This document shows positions 10,648 through 20,109 of a stretch of DNA of 64,000 bases, in pieces. The position numbers were made by a program, and so were the translations under genes. A model generated the notes under the pieces. That model did not search any database and had not been told where the DNA came from. It was given only the letters and a program-made list of their open reading frames with translations. The DNA comes from Trifolium pratense. Taxonomy: Eukaryota > Streptophyta > Magnoliopsida > Fabales > Fabaceae. The stretch spans positions 29,448,251 through 29,512,250 of the forward strand of contig NC_060062.1 of the NCBI RefSeq assembly GCF_020283565.1, given 5' to 3'. Each line of letters begins with the position of its first letter. The first letter of the stretch is position 1.

Positions 10648-10998
10648 GGTGAAACACACGAGCCAGAAGGAGCAGAAGCGAGAATTACCGAGACAGAAAA
10701 AGTTGCAAAACCGATGATATAAGCACTTCCACAAAGGAGATAACTACCAAGCTGTACCAGCAGCAGATAAGCAGAGAGGGGGTGTGTGATAACAAAGGAG
10801 GAAAGGAAAAAGCTTCAAGAGGAAGGAAGGTTCAAGGTGTGGATCAGGTTAAAAGATATCTTTGATAATATATTATAATTTTTCTTTAAATATACAAACT
10901 GTTTTTTTTTTATGGAGCTTTTAATAATTGTTGTTTGGCCTAGCTTTTTACTTCTAAGAAAAAAGAATAGGAAAAAAGCTAGGTCAAACGGTACCTAA

Positions 10999-11990
10999 AA
11001 TTGAGAATTTTACTTTTAATTTAGAAACTTAAATGTTGCAAATTTTAATTAAAGAAGTGGTGAAAACACAAAACATATACCTTAACTTTTTTTTTTTGAA
11101 TATTTGACAAATAATACACATATTGTTTTCCCTATTTGACAAATATTACATATTTTGTTTTGCCTCATTTTCATGTTTTAAATATGACTCTTGAATTCAT
11201 GCTTATCAATCATCAAAAATACCATCAACCAATTACATGCATGACACCACCGACAAATTATGAAGTTTAAAATAAAAATTTTAATATTAATAAATCATAC
11301 AAAATTCTTTCATTCTCGTGTATTAAATGACTATTGGAGTTATGCATATCAATTACCAAAAGCACAAAAATTCAATTATTACATGCATAACACCATCGGT
11401 ATATTTGTACTCATTCTCCTCAATTTTTCATGAAATACTACATGCATAATCCTTTATTTGATTTTTTTATTTCTTTTCATATTTTCTTATATATTTTTCT
11501 CTTTTCTTTACTTTCATCTTTTTTGCTTACATTCGTAAACATAAAAGACAATTGTGCAAATTTATAGAGTACATTGCTATTACAAAAACAACAAAAATAT
11601 ATATCCTCTAACTAATTAATTACAATACTATTAAAATAAATTTATGTTCATTATAAAAAAAATACATGTTCATCCAATATTTGTATATATTACATGTATT
11701 ACTAAAAAAATCTGGTGTCTCTTTAAATATGAGGTCTTGGGACTGCCCATCTCGAATCGTGCCCAAGACAGCCATTGTTTACGGATCTTTACTATATAAA
11801 TTTATTTTATCTTCGTGTATCCGTTAAACTATTTGTTTCGTGCATATAATGGATTTTATCCATAGTCACAGCTACCGTGCATATCAATTTTTTATTATTT
11901 CTTTATAATTAATTTTATATATGTATAATGAAAATACTTTTATGCTTATATCATATTTTGTTATCCCTATATTATTTCTTTTTAATTAAT
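10999..11990. other. AT-rich intergenic DNA
   Basis: No gene seen. Two related phrases lie about 145 bp apart (about 11195-11250 and 11340-11400, both with attacatgcat.acaccacc-like text), suggesting a decayed local duplication. Confidence 0.5.
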
Positions 11991-11991
11991 T

Positions 11992-12250
11992 TTATATACG
12001 ACGGTTGTTGTTGCCGGCATTAACACCACGATTGAAGAATATAACGGCTGCTCCGGCCAAAAGAACCGCAACTATAGGAGCTCTGTCTACACATTCCATT
12101 GGTTTGTTCTTGACTTTGTTGGTGTTGAGACCTATTATTTTCCCGATGAACACAAATGGAAATGGAGGTGGTTGTTCTTGTTGATCAATTCTGACTAAAG
12201 GAGCAGGAACCGGTTGGCATAAGTGTGAGTTATTGATTAGTTTGATAACT
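11992..12250 (-). pseudogene. Small unidentified ORF fragment with C-terminal membrane segment
   Basis: A minus-strand frame reads through about 80 codons to a TAA at 11994-11992, with a composition unlike its AT-rich surroundings. It has a Pro-rich stretch (EQPPPFPFVF), a Lys-rich stretch, then a hydrophobic segment (APIVAVLLAGAAVIFF) and a polar tail, as in a tail-anchored or single-pass protein. No in-frame ATG is visible and a stop lies just upstream. It is therefore either a last exon whose 5' exons I cannot place or a gene fragment. Family not recognised. Confidence 0.35.
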
Positions 12251-13162
12251 TTCGAAAATTAATATAACAGCTTCTTCACGTGAATGTTGTTGTTGGTTCT
12301 ATCTAAACATAAAGAAGAAAATTAAAATGAAAGAAAATTAAAATCTAGAAGAAGAAGACAACAATATGAAAGAGTTTCAGTAACTCACAAGAGGTTGAAA
12401 CCGACATATGCAAATGGTGTTTCTGCTTACACAATGACACTTTGTCTCCTTTTATCATAGGAGAATAAGTTGTTGTGTTCTTGACATTGTGTTCCTGACA
12501 TTGTTGTTCATTGTTAAATGACTTATTGAAAAAATCTCTATCAACATCTCTTTTATATAGAATTATGTTTTCCGCGAATATTTTGTGGCCCAGCTTTGTT
12601 ACTCTCATTAATTTATTTATTTTTTAAATCAAATATTATGTTTTTATAAATAAAAAATAAAGTTACACAACGCAGAAAACCACCTCTGTCCGCCGAAAAT
12701 CCGCGACGAAGAACTACGAAGCAACAAAATCAAACCCACAAAACTGAGTCGTTGTTGAAACTGATGATGAAAGCTAATGATGTAACAAAAACCCACAATA
12801 GAAACCCAGGTAACGAAAGCGATGAAGACACTGTACAGTGTACAACACCGAGAGAAGCGAAAGAAGAGCAAAACCAAGGAGATGCCAACGTGAAAGGCTT
12901 CATACGGCAGTGTTAGGGATTGCTACAGTACCGCGGCGGTCAATTGAAAGAAAATTGAAGGTGAAAAGAAATCAAGGGTAGCAAAGGTAGGAGGAGATGA
13001 ACAGGGACTCCATCGCCAGAGCCATTCAAAACAAAGTTTTCCCGGTTCCCAACTGATTTTTAATTATATATTATTAATTAATTATTATATAAAACAAAAA
13101 ATACTTTGTTAATTTTACTGTTTTTTAATTATTTATTTATTTTAATAAACAATTAATTTTGT
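12251..13162. other. Intergenic, no gene supported
   Basis: AT-rich DNA with a less AT-rich patch at about 12660-13030 that is open on the minus strand for 77 codons (12644-12877) without recognisable motifs. I see nothing that supports a gene. Confidence 0.4.
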
Positions 13163-13165
13163 ATA

Positions 13166-13417
13166 GGGTGCGTTTGATTCGTAAAACAGCAAAGACGGGA
13201 CAGGACAGTACACAACATAACAAGACAATACAGTTTTGGTATTTTTCTATAGTTGTACCGTGGACAAAAAGTTGTACTTTGAGGGACAAAAATTCTTGTT
13301 TTTGTCCTGTTCCTTGCTACTTAATTTGTTCAGTCCTATAATCAGTTTCAAATCAAACAGGATACAACAAAAGTTGTCCAGTTCAGTCCTCTGTTTTTTA
13401 GCAAATCAAACGCACCC
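13166..13417. mobile_element. TIR MITE (GGGTGCGTTTGATT)
   Basis: Terminal inverted repeats GGGTGCGTTTGATTcG and AgCAAATCAAACGCACCC enclose 252 bp. Both flanks read ATA (13163-13165, 13418-13420), consistent with a TA or ATA target duplication. The inside is noncoding. Confidence 0.8.
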
Positions 13418-14009
13418 ATAAAGTTTAATTTTACTGGTTTTTAATTATTATTAAATTTTTTGGTACATTATTTATTTATTTCAATACTTTAAAACATAAT
13501 ATTTGATTTGTCAAAAAAAAAAAACCTAATATTTGATTTAAAGAAAAAAATTAATGACATGAAATATAATTTGTCCACATGAACACTTCCACATCATTAA
13601 TAAGCTTGACACATCAGCAAAAATTTGACTAAATTGAGTTTGGAGACTAAAATTTAAAAAATAAAATAAAATATATCTTCAGATGTTTTCGTTCAATCAA
13701 AATCTTCTATTTTGTTTTTGGTTCCTAACGAACATATATAATTTCTATATGTTGAAGAATATAATTTTTTCTTCAAAAGAAATAAAATCGAAGATAGTAG
13801 TAGTCTACACCCATTCCTCCTCCTTCTTCTTCTTCTCTGTTTATTTTCTTCAGTTTTACGGTTATGATTCTCCTTTTTTGTGCGGTTGATGCCAAGAAAA
13901 CTTTCCATTACCCTTGGAAAAGGAAAGTAGTGCAGTTGATGCCAAATGAAATGTCAGTTTTCTAAAATTTATATGCCATGCAATGATGAAATAAGAATTT
14001 AATTTATAT

Positions 14010-14163
14010 GCATCGTCGGTATAAAGTTATCTTGCACATGCGTCTAATAATATACCGACACATCATGTATGGTCATTAAAAACACATGATGTGTCACATT
14101 CATTAAATAATGTGACAACGCGTCATTGAATGTATGTGTAAAAAAAATTTACACCGACGATGC
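14010..14163. mobile_element. Small TIR MITE (TGCATCGTCGGT)
   Basis: TGCATCGTCGGTATAAA at the left is matched by TTTACACCGACGATGCA at the right. The interior has a second palindrome, with acatcatg repeated in opposite orientation. Exact ends and target duplication are uncertain. Confidence 0.65.
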
Positions 14164-14399
14164 ACAACAATTAAACTCATGAAATAAAGGCACTGTCGCA
14201 CTGAGGTCCACATTTTCATGACTGCATCAGTGTTTTAATTTCTCTCAATGAATTCAGTCCTTTAGAAATCTAGGATGTCCTACATTCATCCTTGTCCCGA
14301 ACTGAAATAGTCACATAAATGTGTGAATTTAGTTTTACATCCATGCTTATGGAAATACTGATAGGATAAGAGTTTATCATATCTATATTCTATTCAAAG

Positions 14400-14700
14400 C
14401 AATTATGGAAAGAACAAAATACAATATTTTGAGATTAGCAAGGCTTGTCAAGAATAGAAACCGAAATTCAAATGAAAAAGAGAGGCAGTGGGGAATATTT
14501 TCCTCTCAAAGAAAACTTATATATATGATTCCGTTTCCTTCTGTAACAATGCCGCAACAAGAGCATCTATCTTTCCGGCAAACAATGCTCTATGACCAAA
14601 TTGTCTAATTCCATATATCAGAATCACAAGTGTTGGGATTTTATCAGCAACTATGTTTATAATTCCAGCTTCATTCATTAATTAAACAGTATTACAAGTT
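14400..14700. repeat. Relic of a CNL 3' flank (paralogous to about 19.64-19.76 kb)
   Basis: The stretch beginning aacaaaatacaata.t.tgagattagcaag and continuing through tcaagaata.aaa..gaaattc matches 19638-19700 with small gaps. The latter lies downstream of the minus-strand CNL at 20110-23163. It therefore looks like the 3' flank of a lost or rearranged CNL copy. Confidence 0.5.
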
Positions 14701-15117
14701 CGAAATTGTCATCTACAAACTCAGTATACATGCCTTTATTAACAGCAACTGTAAAGTATAAAAGTTGAAACTACTAGTGAGGAGAATGATGGAAAACATA
14801 GAATGAATAAGTGACTTGTAGTTGAAGTCATTGTAGTTTTACTTTTTACCTGTTTACATTGATCCTACAATTTGTATATAAAAGGATCATATAGTGTAAT
14901 CATTCATTCATTCATTCCTTAACATGTATAAAAATACCAAAAAGTGACTCACATTTTGGAAGGAATGGAGGGAGTAATAAAAACAACATATTAGTTTCTC
15001 AACCTGGACAACAAGTTGATAGGTAGATGGAAAGAGAAGAAGTCGGTGACGTAGATGATTATAATTGGGGTGTGTTTGAGTGTGTGAGGATAACATTTCT
15101 CTTACATATGATATAGT

Positions 15118-15241
15118 CACTCCGTCTCAAAATATAAGAAAAATATTTTCATTTATATACTTTTAGAAAAATACGGTCAAAACAAGACATGTAAATAGTA
15201 TATTTAATCAAAGTATGTATTATAAAATAGGACGGAGTAGT
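15118..15241. mobile_element. Stowaway-like MITE
   Basis: The ends CACTCCGTCTCAAAATATAAG and TATAAAATAGGACGGAGTAG are inverted copies of the Stowaway terminal consensus. It lies about 0.4 kb upstream of the CNL start at 15644. Confidence 0.7.
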
Positions 15242-15643
15242 AATAACATATCCCAATCAAATCAAAATTATTAGTATAATGCAAAGTTAGTTCATTACTC
15301 TGTCAACCACATCGCCATTCAAAATAAAAAAATAAAAAATCTGTCGACCACATCCTAATGGTTAAACAATGGCTCAATCAAACTCTTCTTATTATTTAAA
15401 ATTGCATTGTGGCTTCTTGGATGTTTCTTCGCAATTTCCCATTGAAAATTGCATTGTGGCTTCTCTTACTCTTTTAAAAATTGCAATATTCTCTTTTATA
15501 TTTTATTAAGTATTCTCAGTGTCAGTCTCAGTCTCACCACTAAATGAATAAAATAAGTGATGGACACAATAATGACTTGCTACCATTGCATTCACCTCTT
15601 TGCAATCTAAACCAATTCTTTCAACTCTTTCTTTTCTGAAAAA

Positions 15644-18600
15644 ATGGCTGATGCTTTACTTGGAGTGGCGTTTGAGAATTTGATGTCTCTGCTTCAAAAT
15701 GAATTTTCAACCATTTATGGAATCAGGTCAAAGGCTCAAAAACTATCAAACACCTTGGATCTGATCAAGGCTGTTCTTGAAGATGCTGAGAAGAAACAAC
15801 TCACAGACCGCTCTATTAAGGTATGGCTACAACAACTCAAAGATTCTGTATATGTCCTCGATGATATTCTTGATGAGTGTTCCATTGAATCCAATCGACT
15901 TAAGGGCTCATCCTCTTTCAAACCAAAGAATATCATTTTCCGCCATAACATTGGAAACAGGTTGAAAGAAATTACAAGCAGATTCAATGATATTGCTGAC
16001 AGGAAGAACAAGTTTTTTCTACAAGAGGGTGTTACTGCTAAGGACATTACAATTGAAGTGGCTGAATGGCGTCAAACCAGCTCAATTATTGCCGAACCCA
16101 AAGTGTACGGACGAGAAGATGATAAAATGAAGATTGTCGAGTTTCTCCTCAACCAAGCGAGGGACTCTAACTCCCTTTCCATCTATCCCATTGTTGGCTT
16201 AGGAGGCATTGGAAAAACAACTCTCGCTCAATTGGTCTTCAATGATCAAAGGGTGAGTACCAATTTTCATACAAGGATATGGGTTTGTGTTTCTGAAGCT
16301 TTCTCGGTCAAGACGATTCTATGTTCCATTATAGAATCTATCAAAAGTGAGAAGTGTGATGCCTTGGATTTAGATGTAATACAAAGAAAGGCGCAAGAAC
16401 TATTACAAGGTAAAAGATTTTTGCTAGTTTTAGATGACGTTTGGAACAAAAATGAAGAACTGAAATTCGGATTGAGCCAAGAGAAATGGAACCAGTTGAA
16501 ATCAGTGTTGTCCATTGGATCCAAAGGTAGTTCTTGTTTAGTTTCCACTCGTGATGAGGTTGTTGCATCAATCATGGGAACATGTCAAGCTCATCATTTG
16601 CGTGTTCTCTCTGAAAACGAATGTTGGTTGTTATTCAAACAATATGCATTTGGACATGACAGAGAAGAACAAGTAGAGCTCGTGGAAATAGGCAAGGATA
16701 TAGCAAAAAAGTGTCGGGGATTGCCTCTTGCTGCACAAGCATTGGGAGGTCTAATGCGCTCAAGGAGTGGAGAAAAAGAATGGCTTGAAATTAAAGAAAG
16801 TAGACTTTGGGATTCACAGAGTGACAATAATATTTTGCCAGCCTTGAGGTTGAGCTACTCTTATTTATCGCCGCCCTTAAAGCAGTGTTTCACATTTTGT
16901 GCTATGTTTCCCAAAGATACTGAACTCTTGAAGGAAGAATTGATTCATCTTTGGATGGCTCATGGATTTATTTCATCTAGGAAAAATTTGGAGGTTGAAG
17001 ATGTTGGCAGCATGATTTGGAATGAATTGTGCCAAAAATCATTCTTTCAAGACATTAAGATGGATGAAGATTCTGGTGACATTTCATTTAAGATGCATGA
17101 TCTTGTCCATGATCTTGCTCAATCAATAACAGGGCAAGAATGTTTGTATTTGGAGGATGCAAACATGACTAGTTTGTCAAAGAGCACACACCACATAAGT
17201 GTTCACTCCAAAGACTTGTTATCAATCGATGAGGCTGCCTTCAAAAAAGTTGAATCCTTGCGAACTTTTTTTCAACTGGACCAATTTGGTGGAGAAAATC
17301 ATCATTACTTCCCAACAAACCGTTTTCTTCGGGTTTTACGCACATCTTTTATCCACATACCATCACTAGGGAGTTTAATTCATTTAAGGTATTTGGAACT
17401 TTGTTCCCTTGACTTAAAAACATTGCCTGACTTAATTTACAACTTACACAAATTGGAAATCTTGAAAATAAACCATTGTGATAAACTGAGTTCTCTTCCA
17501 AAACGCTTGTTTTGCTTACAAAATTTTAGACATCTAGTCATTGAACATTGTTATTCGCTGTCTCGCTTGTTTCCAAACATTGGAAAATTATCTTGCCTAA
17601 GAACATTAAGTTTATACATTGTTAGTTTAGAGGAAGGTAATAGCTTGGTAGAACTACGCGATCTAAACCTCGGTGGAAAACTAGGAATCAAAGGCTTAAA
17701 TAATGTTGGCAGTTTATCTGAAGCTCAAGAGGCCAATTTGATGTGTAAAAAAGACCTTCAAGAATTACGGTTATCTTGGAAAATAATGGATGGTGAATTT
17801 ACAAAACCCCCTACTATTAATGCTGAACAACTACTAGAAGTGCTTCAACCTCATTCAAATCTCAAGAGGTTGAGAATAGATTACTATGAAGGATTATTGT
17901 TACCAAGTTGGATAAGTATTCTTAGTAATTTAGTTTCTCTTAGTCTTTGGGATTGCAAGAATTTTGGGCGGCTACCGTCATTGGGTAAACTACCATCTCT
18001 AAAGGAATTGTATTTAAACAAGATCGATAATCTAAAATACTTGGATGATGAATGTCAAGATAGTATGGAGGTGAGGGTTTTCCCATCTCTTGAGATACTC
18101 ATGTTATATAAGTTACCAAACATAGAGGGGTTATTGAAAGTGGAAATAGGGGACATGTTTCCTTGTCTTTCTAAATTGGAAATCTCCTATTGCCCTAAAC
18201 TTGCACTGCCATGTCTTCCATCTCTTAAAAAACTCTATGTCAGAGAATGTAACAATGAGTTACTGAGGTCAATCTCTACCTTCTGCAGTCTTACCAGGCT
18301 TACCCTTGTTGAATGCGGCAATGAAGGAATAACATCCTTCCCAGAGGGGATGTTCACAAACCTTACTTTTCTTCAGAAACTGACTATTAAGAATTTCCCA
18401 AAATTGAAGGAGTTACCATATCAACCCTTTAACCAAGCTTTGGAGTATCTGGAAATCTCTCAATGTGATGAGCTTGTGTCTTTACCAGAGAAAATTTGGG
18501 AAAGTCTACAATCCCTTCGATCTCTAAATATTGACAATTGCAAAGGATTGCGATGGTTGCCCAAGGGTATTCGACACCTCACTTCTCTTGAGGTTCTGAA

Positions 18601-18697
18601 AATTTATGGATGCCCAACATTAAAGGAACGATGCAAGGAGGGAAATGGGGAGGACTGGGACAAGATAGCGCATATTCCGACATTATTCATTTGGTGA
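15644..18697 (+). CDS. CC-NBS-LRR (CNL) disease-resistance protein, full length
   Basis: Predicted intracellular immune receptor, 1017 residues, single exon. It opens MADALLGVAFENLMSLL (Rx-type coiled coil, about 1-140). The NB-ARC domain follows with P-loop GLGGIGKTT (about 184-192), kinase-2 LLVLDDVW (about 260-267), STRDE (RNBS-B), GLPLAAQ (about 358), RNBS-D-type CFTFCAMFPKD and the MHD motif KMHDLVHDLAQ (about 482). About 500 residues of irregular LRRs follow, with several C-terminal repeats of the form L-x-x-L-x-I-x-x-C. The ATG sits in aaaaATGGCT, a good plant context, and an AT-rich TATA-like stretch lies about 140 bp upstream. Every key motif is intact, so a functional receptor is plausible. 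Recognised pathogen unknown. It is convergent with the next CNL. Confidence 0.96.
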   Translation: MADALLGVAFENLMSLLQNEFSTIYGIRSKAQKLSNTLDLIKAVLEDAEKKQLTDRSIKVWLQQLKDSVYVLDDILDECSIESNRLKGSSSFKPKNIIFRHNIGNRLKEITSRFNDIADRKNKFFLQEGVTAKDITIEVAEWRQTSSIIAEPKVYGREDDKMKIVEFLLNQARDSNSLSIYPIVGLGGIGKTTLAQLVFNDQRVSTNFHTRIWVCVSEAFSVKTILCSIIESIKSEKCDALDLDVIQRKAQELLQGKRFLLVLDDVWNKNEELKFGLSQEKWNQLKSVLSIGSKGSSCLVSTRDEVVASIMGTCQAHHLRVLSENECWLLFKQYAFGHDREEQVELVEIGKDIAKKCRGLPLAAQALGGLMRSRSGEKEWLEIKESRLWDSQSDNNILPALRLSYSYLSPPLKQCFTFCAMFPKDTELLKEELIHLWMAHGFISSRKNLEVEDVGSMIWNELCQKSFFQDIKMDEDSGDISFKMHDLVHDLAQSITGQECLYLEDANMTSLSKSTHHISVHSKDLLSIDEAAFKKVESLRTFFQLDQFGGENHHYFPTNRFLRVLRTSFIHIPSLGSLIHLRYLELCSLDLKTLPDLIYNLHKLEILKINHCDKLSSLPKRLFCLQNFRHLVIEHCYSLSRLFPNIGKLSCLRTLSLYIVSLEEGNSLVELRDLNLGGKLGIKGLNNVGSLSEAQEANLMCKKDLQELRLSWKIMDGEFTKPPTINAEQLLEVLQPHSNLKRLRIDYYEGLLLPSWISILSNLVSLSLWDCKNFGRLPSLGKLPSLKELYLNKIDNLKYLDDECQDSMEVRVFPSLEILMLYKLPNIEGLLKVEIGDMFPCLSKLEISYCPKLALPCLPSLKKLYVRECNNELLRSISTFCSLTRLTLVECGNEGITSFPEGMFTNLTFLQKLTIKNFPKLKELPYQPFNQALEYLEISQCDELVSLPEKIWESLQSLRSLNIDNCKGLRWLPKGIRHLTSLEVLKIYGCPTLKERCKEGNGEDWDKIAHIPTLFIW

Positions 18698-20109
18698 TGA
18701 TGGTATTGCTTCTAATTTCAACAAGATATATCACATTTCCACCAAAATTGTTAGCCTTTCTATTCTCCCTTCATCTTTCTTTTCATTGAGTTTTTCTTTT
18801 TTACTTGCATAGGTAAGTTTCATTTTCTTACTTTTTTGCTTGTTAGTTTAGGAAGTGAATATCCCTTTTTTGTTTTTAGGAATTGAAATTTACTAATATC
18901 ATGTTTAGTTATAATTATAATCATTTTATCAACTTTGTCAATTTATGGCTTCAATTTTGTAATTTCTAGTCAGAACATTTTTCTGAAGTTTCTTGTCTGC
19001 TACAAAATCTGTTATTAAGGAATGTTCTTACCAATTCAAGGCCTCCGAAGGATTAACCTTTTTCTTGTCCTTATTGTGATCATATATATTATTTTCTCAT
19101 TTCAGTTTCTTTGTGCAGGAATCACTTCCTTATTACACAGTTGTTTCTTGGAACATATTTTGAGTGAGGGAAGCGCCAAGATATAAATGTGTCATGCTCT
19201 TCAGTGGAAGTTCTTACAATATTAGTTGATTGAGCTCCTCCAAAAGTTCTCATAATGTGCTTTGTTATGGAAAATAAGATTCGCAACTTCTTGTCAGAAA
19301 ATTCTGTTCTATATATAAACCAGAAACAATTTCCTTTCGTTTATATGATGTATCTGATTTTACAGTCTCATCATTGTTTCAATTTGTATTGACACAACTT
19401 TGATTGATCTACTTTTTTTTTATTAATCCATTTTCTCAGTTAGTATAACATAGCATTACAAAGATTTATTAATCCATTTTCTCATTGATATATCAAATGA
19501 ATACATTGTAAATTACTCTATCTTTTAATTTTCAGTAACTAGAAGTCATGTTAAACTTTGACAGCTTTGACTCGAGCTGCGCAAACTTGTTCAACATATA
19601 GACCAGAACATTGGGGATAAGGTCAATAATTAGGCATTTATGAACATAACAAAATACAATAATATGAGATTAGCAAGTCTTTTGTCAAGAATACAAAAGT
19701 GAAATTCTCAAGCTTGAATTATACAAATACAAAATAAGGCAATCTAATACATAAATGGAAATATGTGGAAATGCAACAACAAGAATAAGTTGAAAACTAC
19801 ATACAGTCAGAAGTCAGAAATCAGAAATCCCAGAGATGATAAATCATTGTTCTTAACAATTTGATCAGAAGCAATTCTCACATAGAGACAAGACCCAAGA
19901 GTGTCAAATTCTGCAAACACATTAATAGAAATTGTTACTTCATGCATAATAAGAAATTCAATCAAAAGAAGGGTAGAAGAGGAAGATAAAGCTTACCAGA
20001 TTGGGTCGAATAAGAGGAAGAAAAAACTGGAAGAACAACGTTCATGGAAGCATATAAGAATAATCAAGTTGTATCAATGCTCTCCAAAAGTTTACATTCT
20101 TTTTCCATT
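18698..20109. other. Convergent intergenic region between two CNL genes
   Basis: This contains the 3' flanks of both genes. The part at 19638-19760 has a diverged copy at 14.4 kb. The open frame at 19901-20203 lies partly antisense to the CNL 3' end and shows no motif. No other gene seen. Confidence 0.6.

Larger units (their letters stand above)
5255..10846 (-). mobile_element. Full-length L1-type LINE retrotransposon
   Basis: A complete non-LTR retrotransposon of about 5.6 kb. On the minus strand it has a 5' UTR of about 0.2 kb, ORF1 (9424-10647), ORF2 (5288-9427), a very short 3' UTR and a poly(A) tail (T-run to about 5265). Perfect 17-bp target duplications flank it (5238-5254, 10847-10863). 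Full length, intact ORFs and an undiverged duplication all point to recent insertion. It landed inside the Tourist-like MITE, next to the Mutator-like MITE. Confidence 0.95.
4649..10995. mobile_element. Tourist/Harbinger-like MITE, split by two later insertions
   Basis: The outer termini form an inverted repeat: GGTATCGTTTGACC at 4649 and GGTCAAACGGTACC ending at 10995. Both are flanked by TAA (4646-4648 and 10996-10998), the three-base target duplication typical of PIF/Harbinger elements. Without the inner MITE and the LINE the element would be only about 0.3 kb, a normal MITE size. It is the oldest layer of the nest. Confidence 0.7.

Noticed and set aside
12345..12877. Minus-strand frames of 87 and 77 codons
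   Set aside because: No motif, AT-rich or low complexity, and no start or splice context to support them.
15736..16827. Minus-strand frames over the CNL at 15644
   Set aside because: Antisense shadows of the NB-ARC coding region, which has all family motifs on the plus strand.
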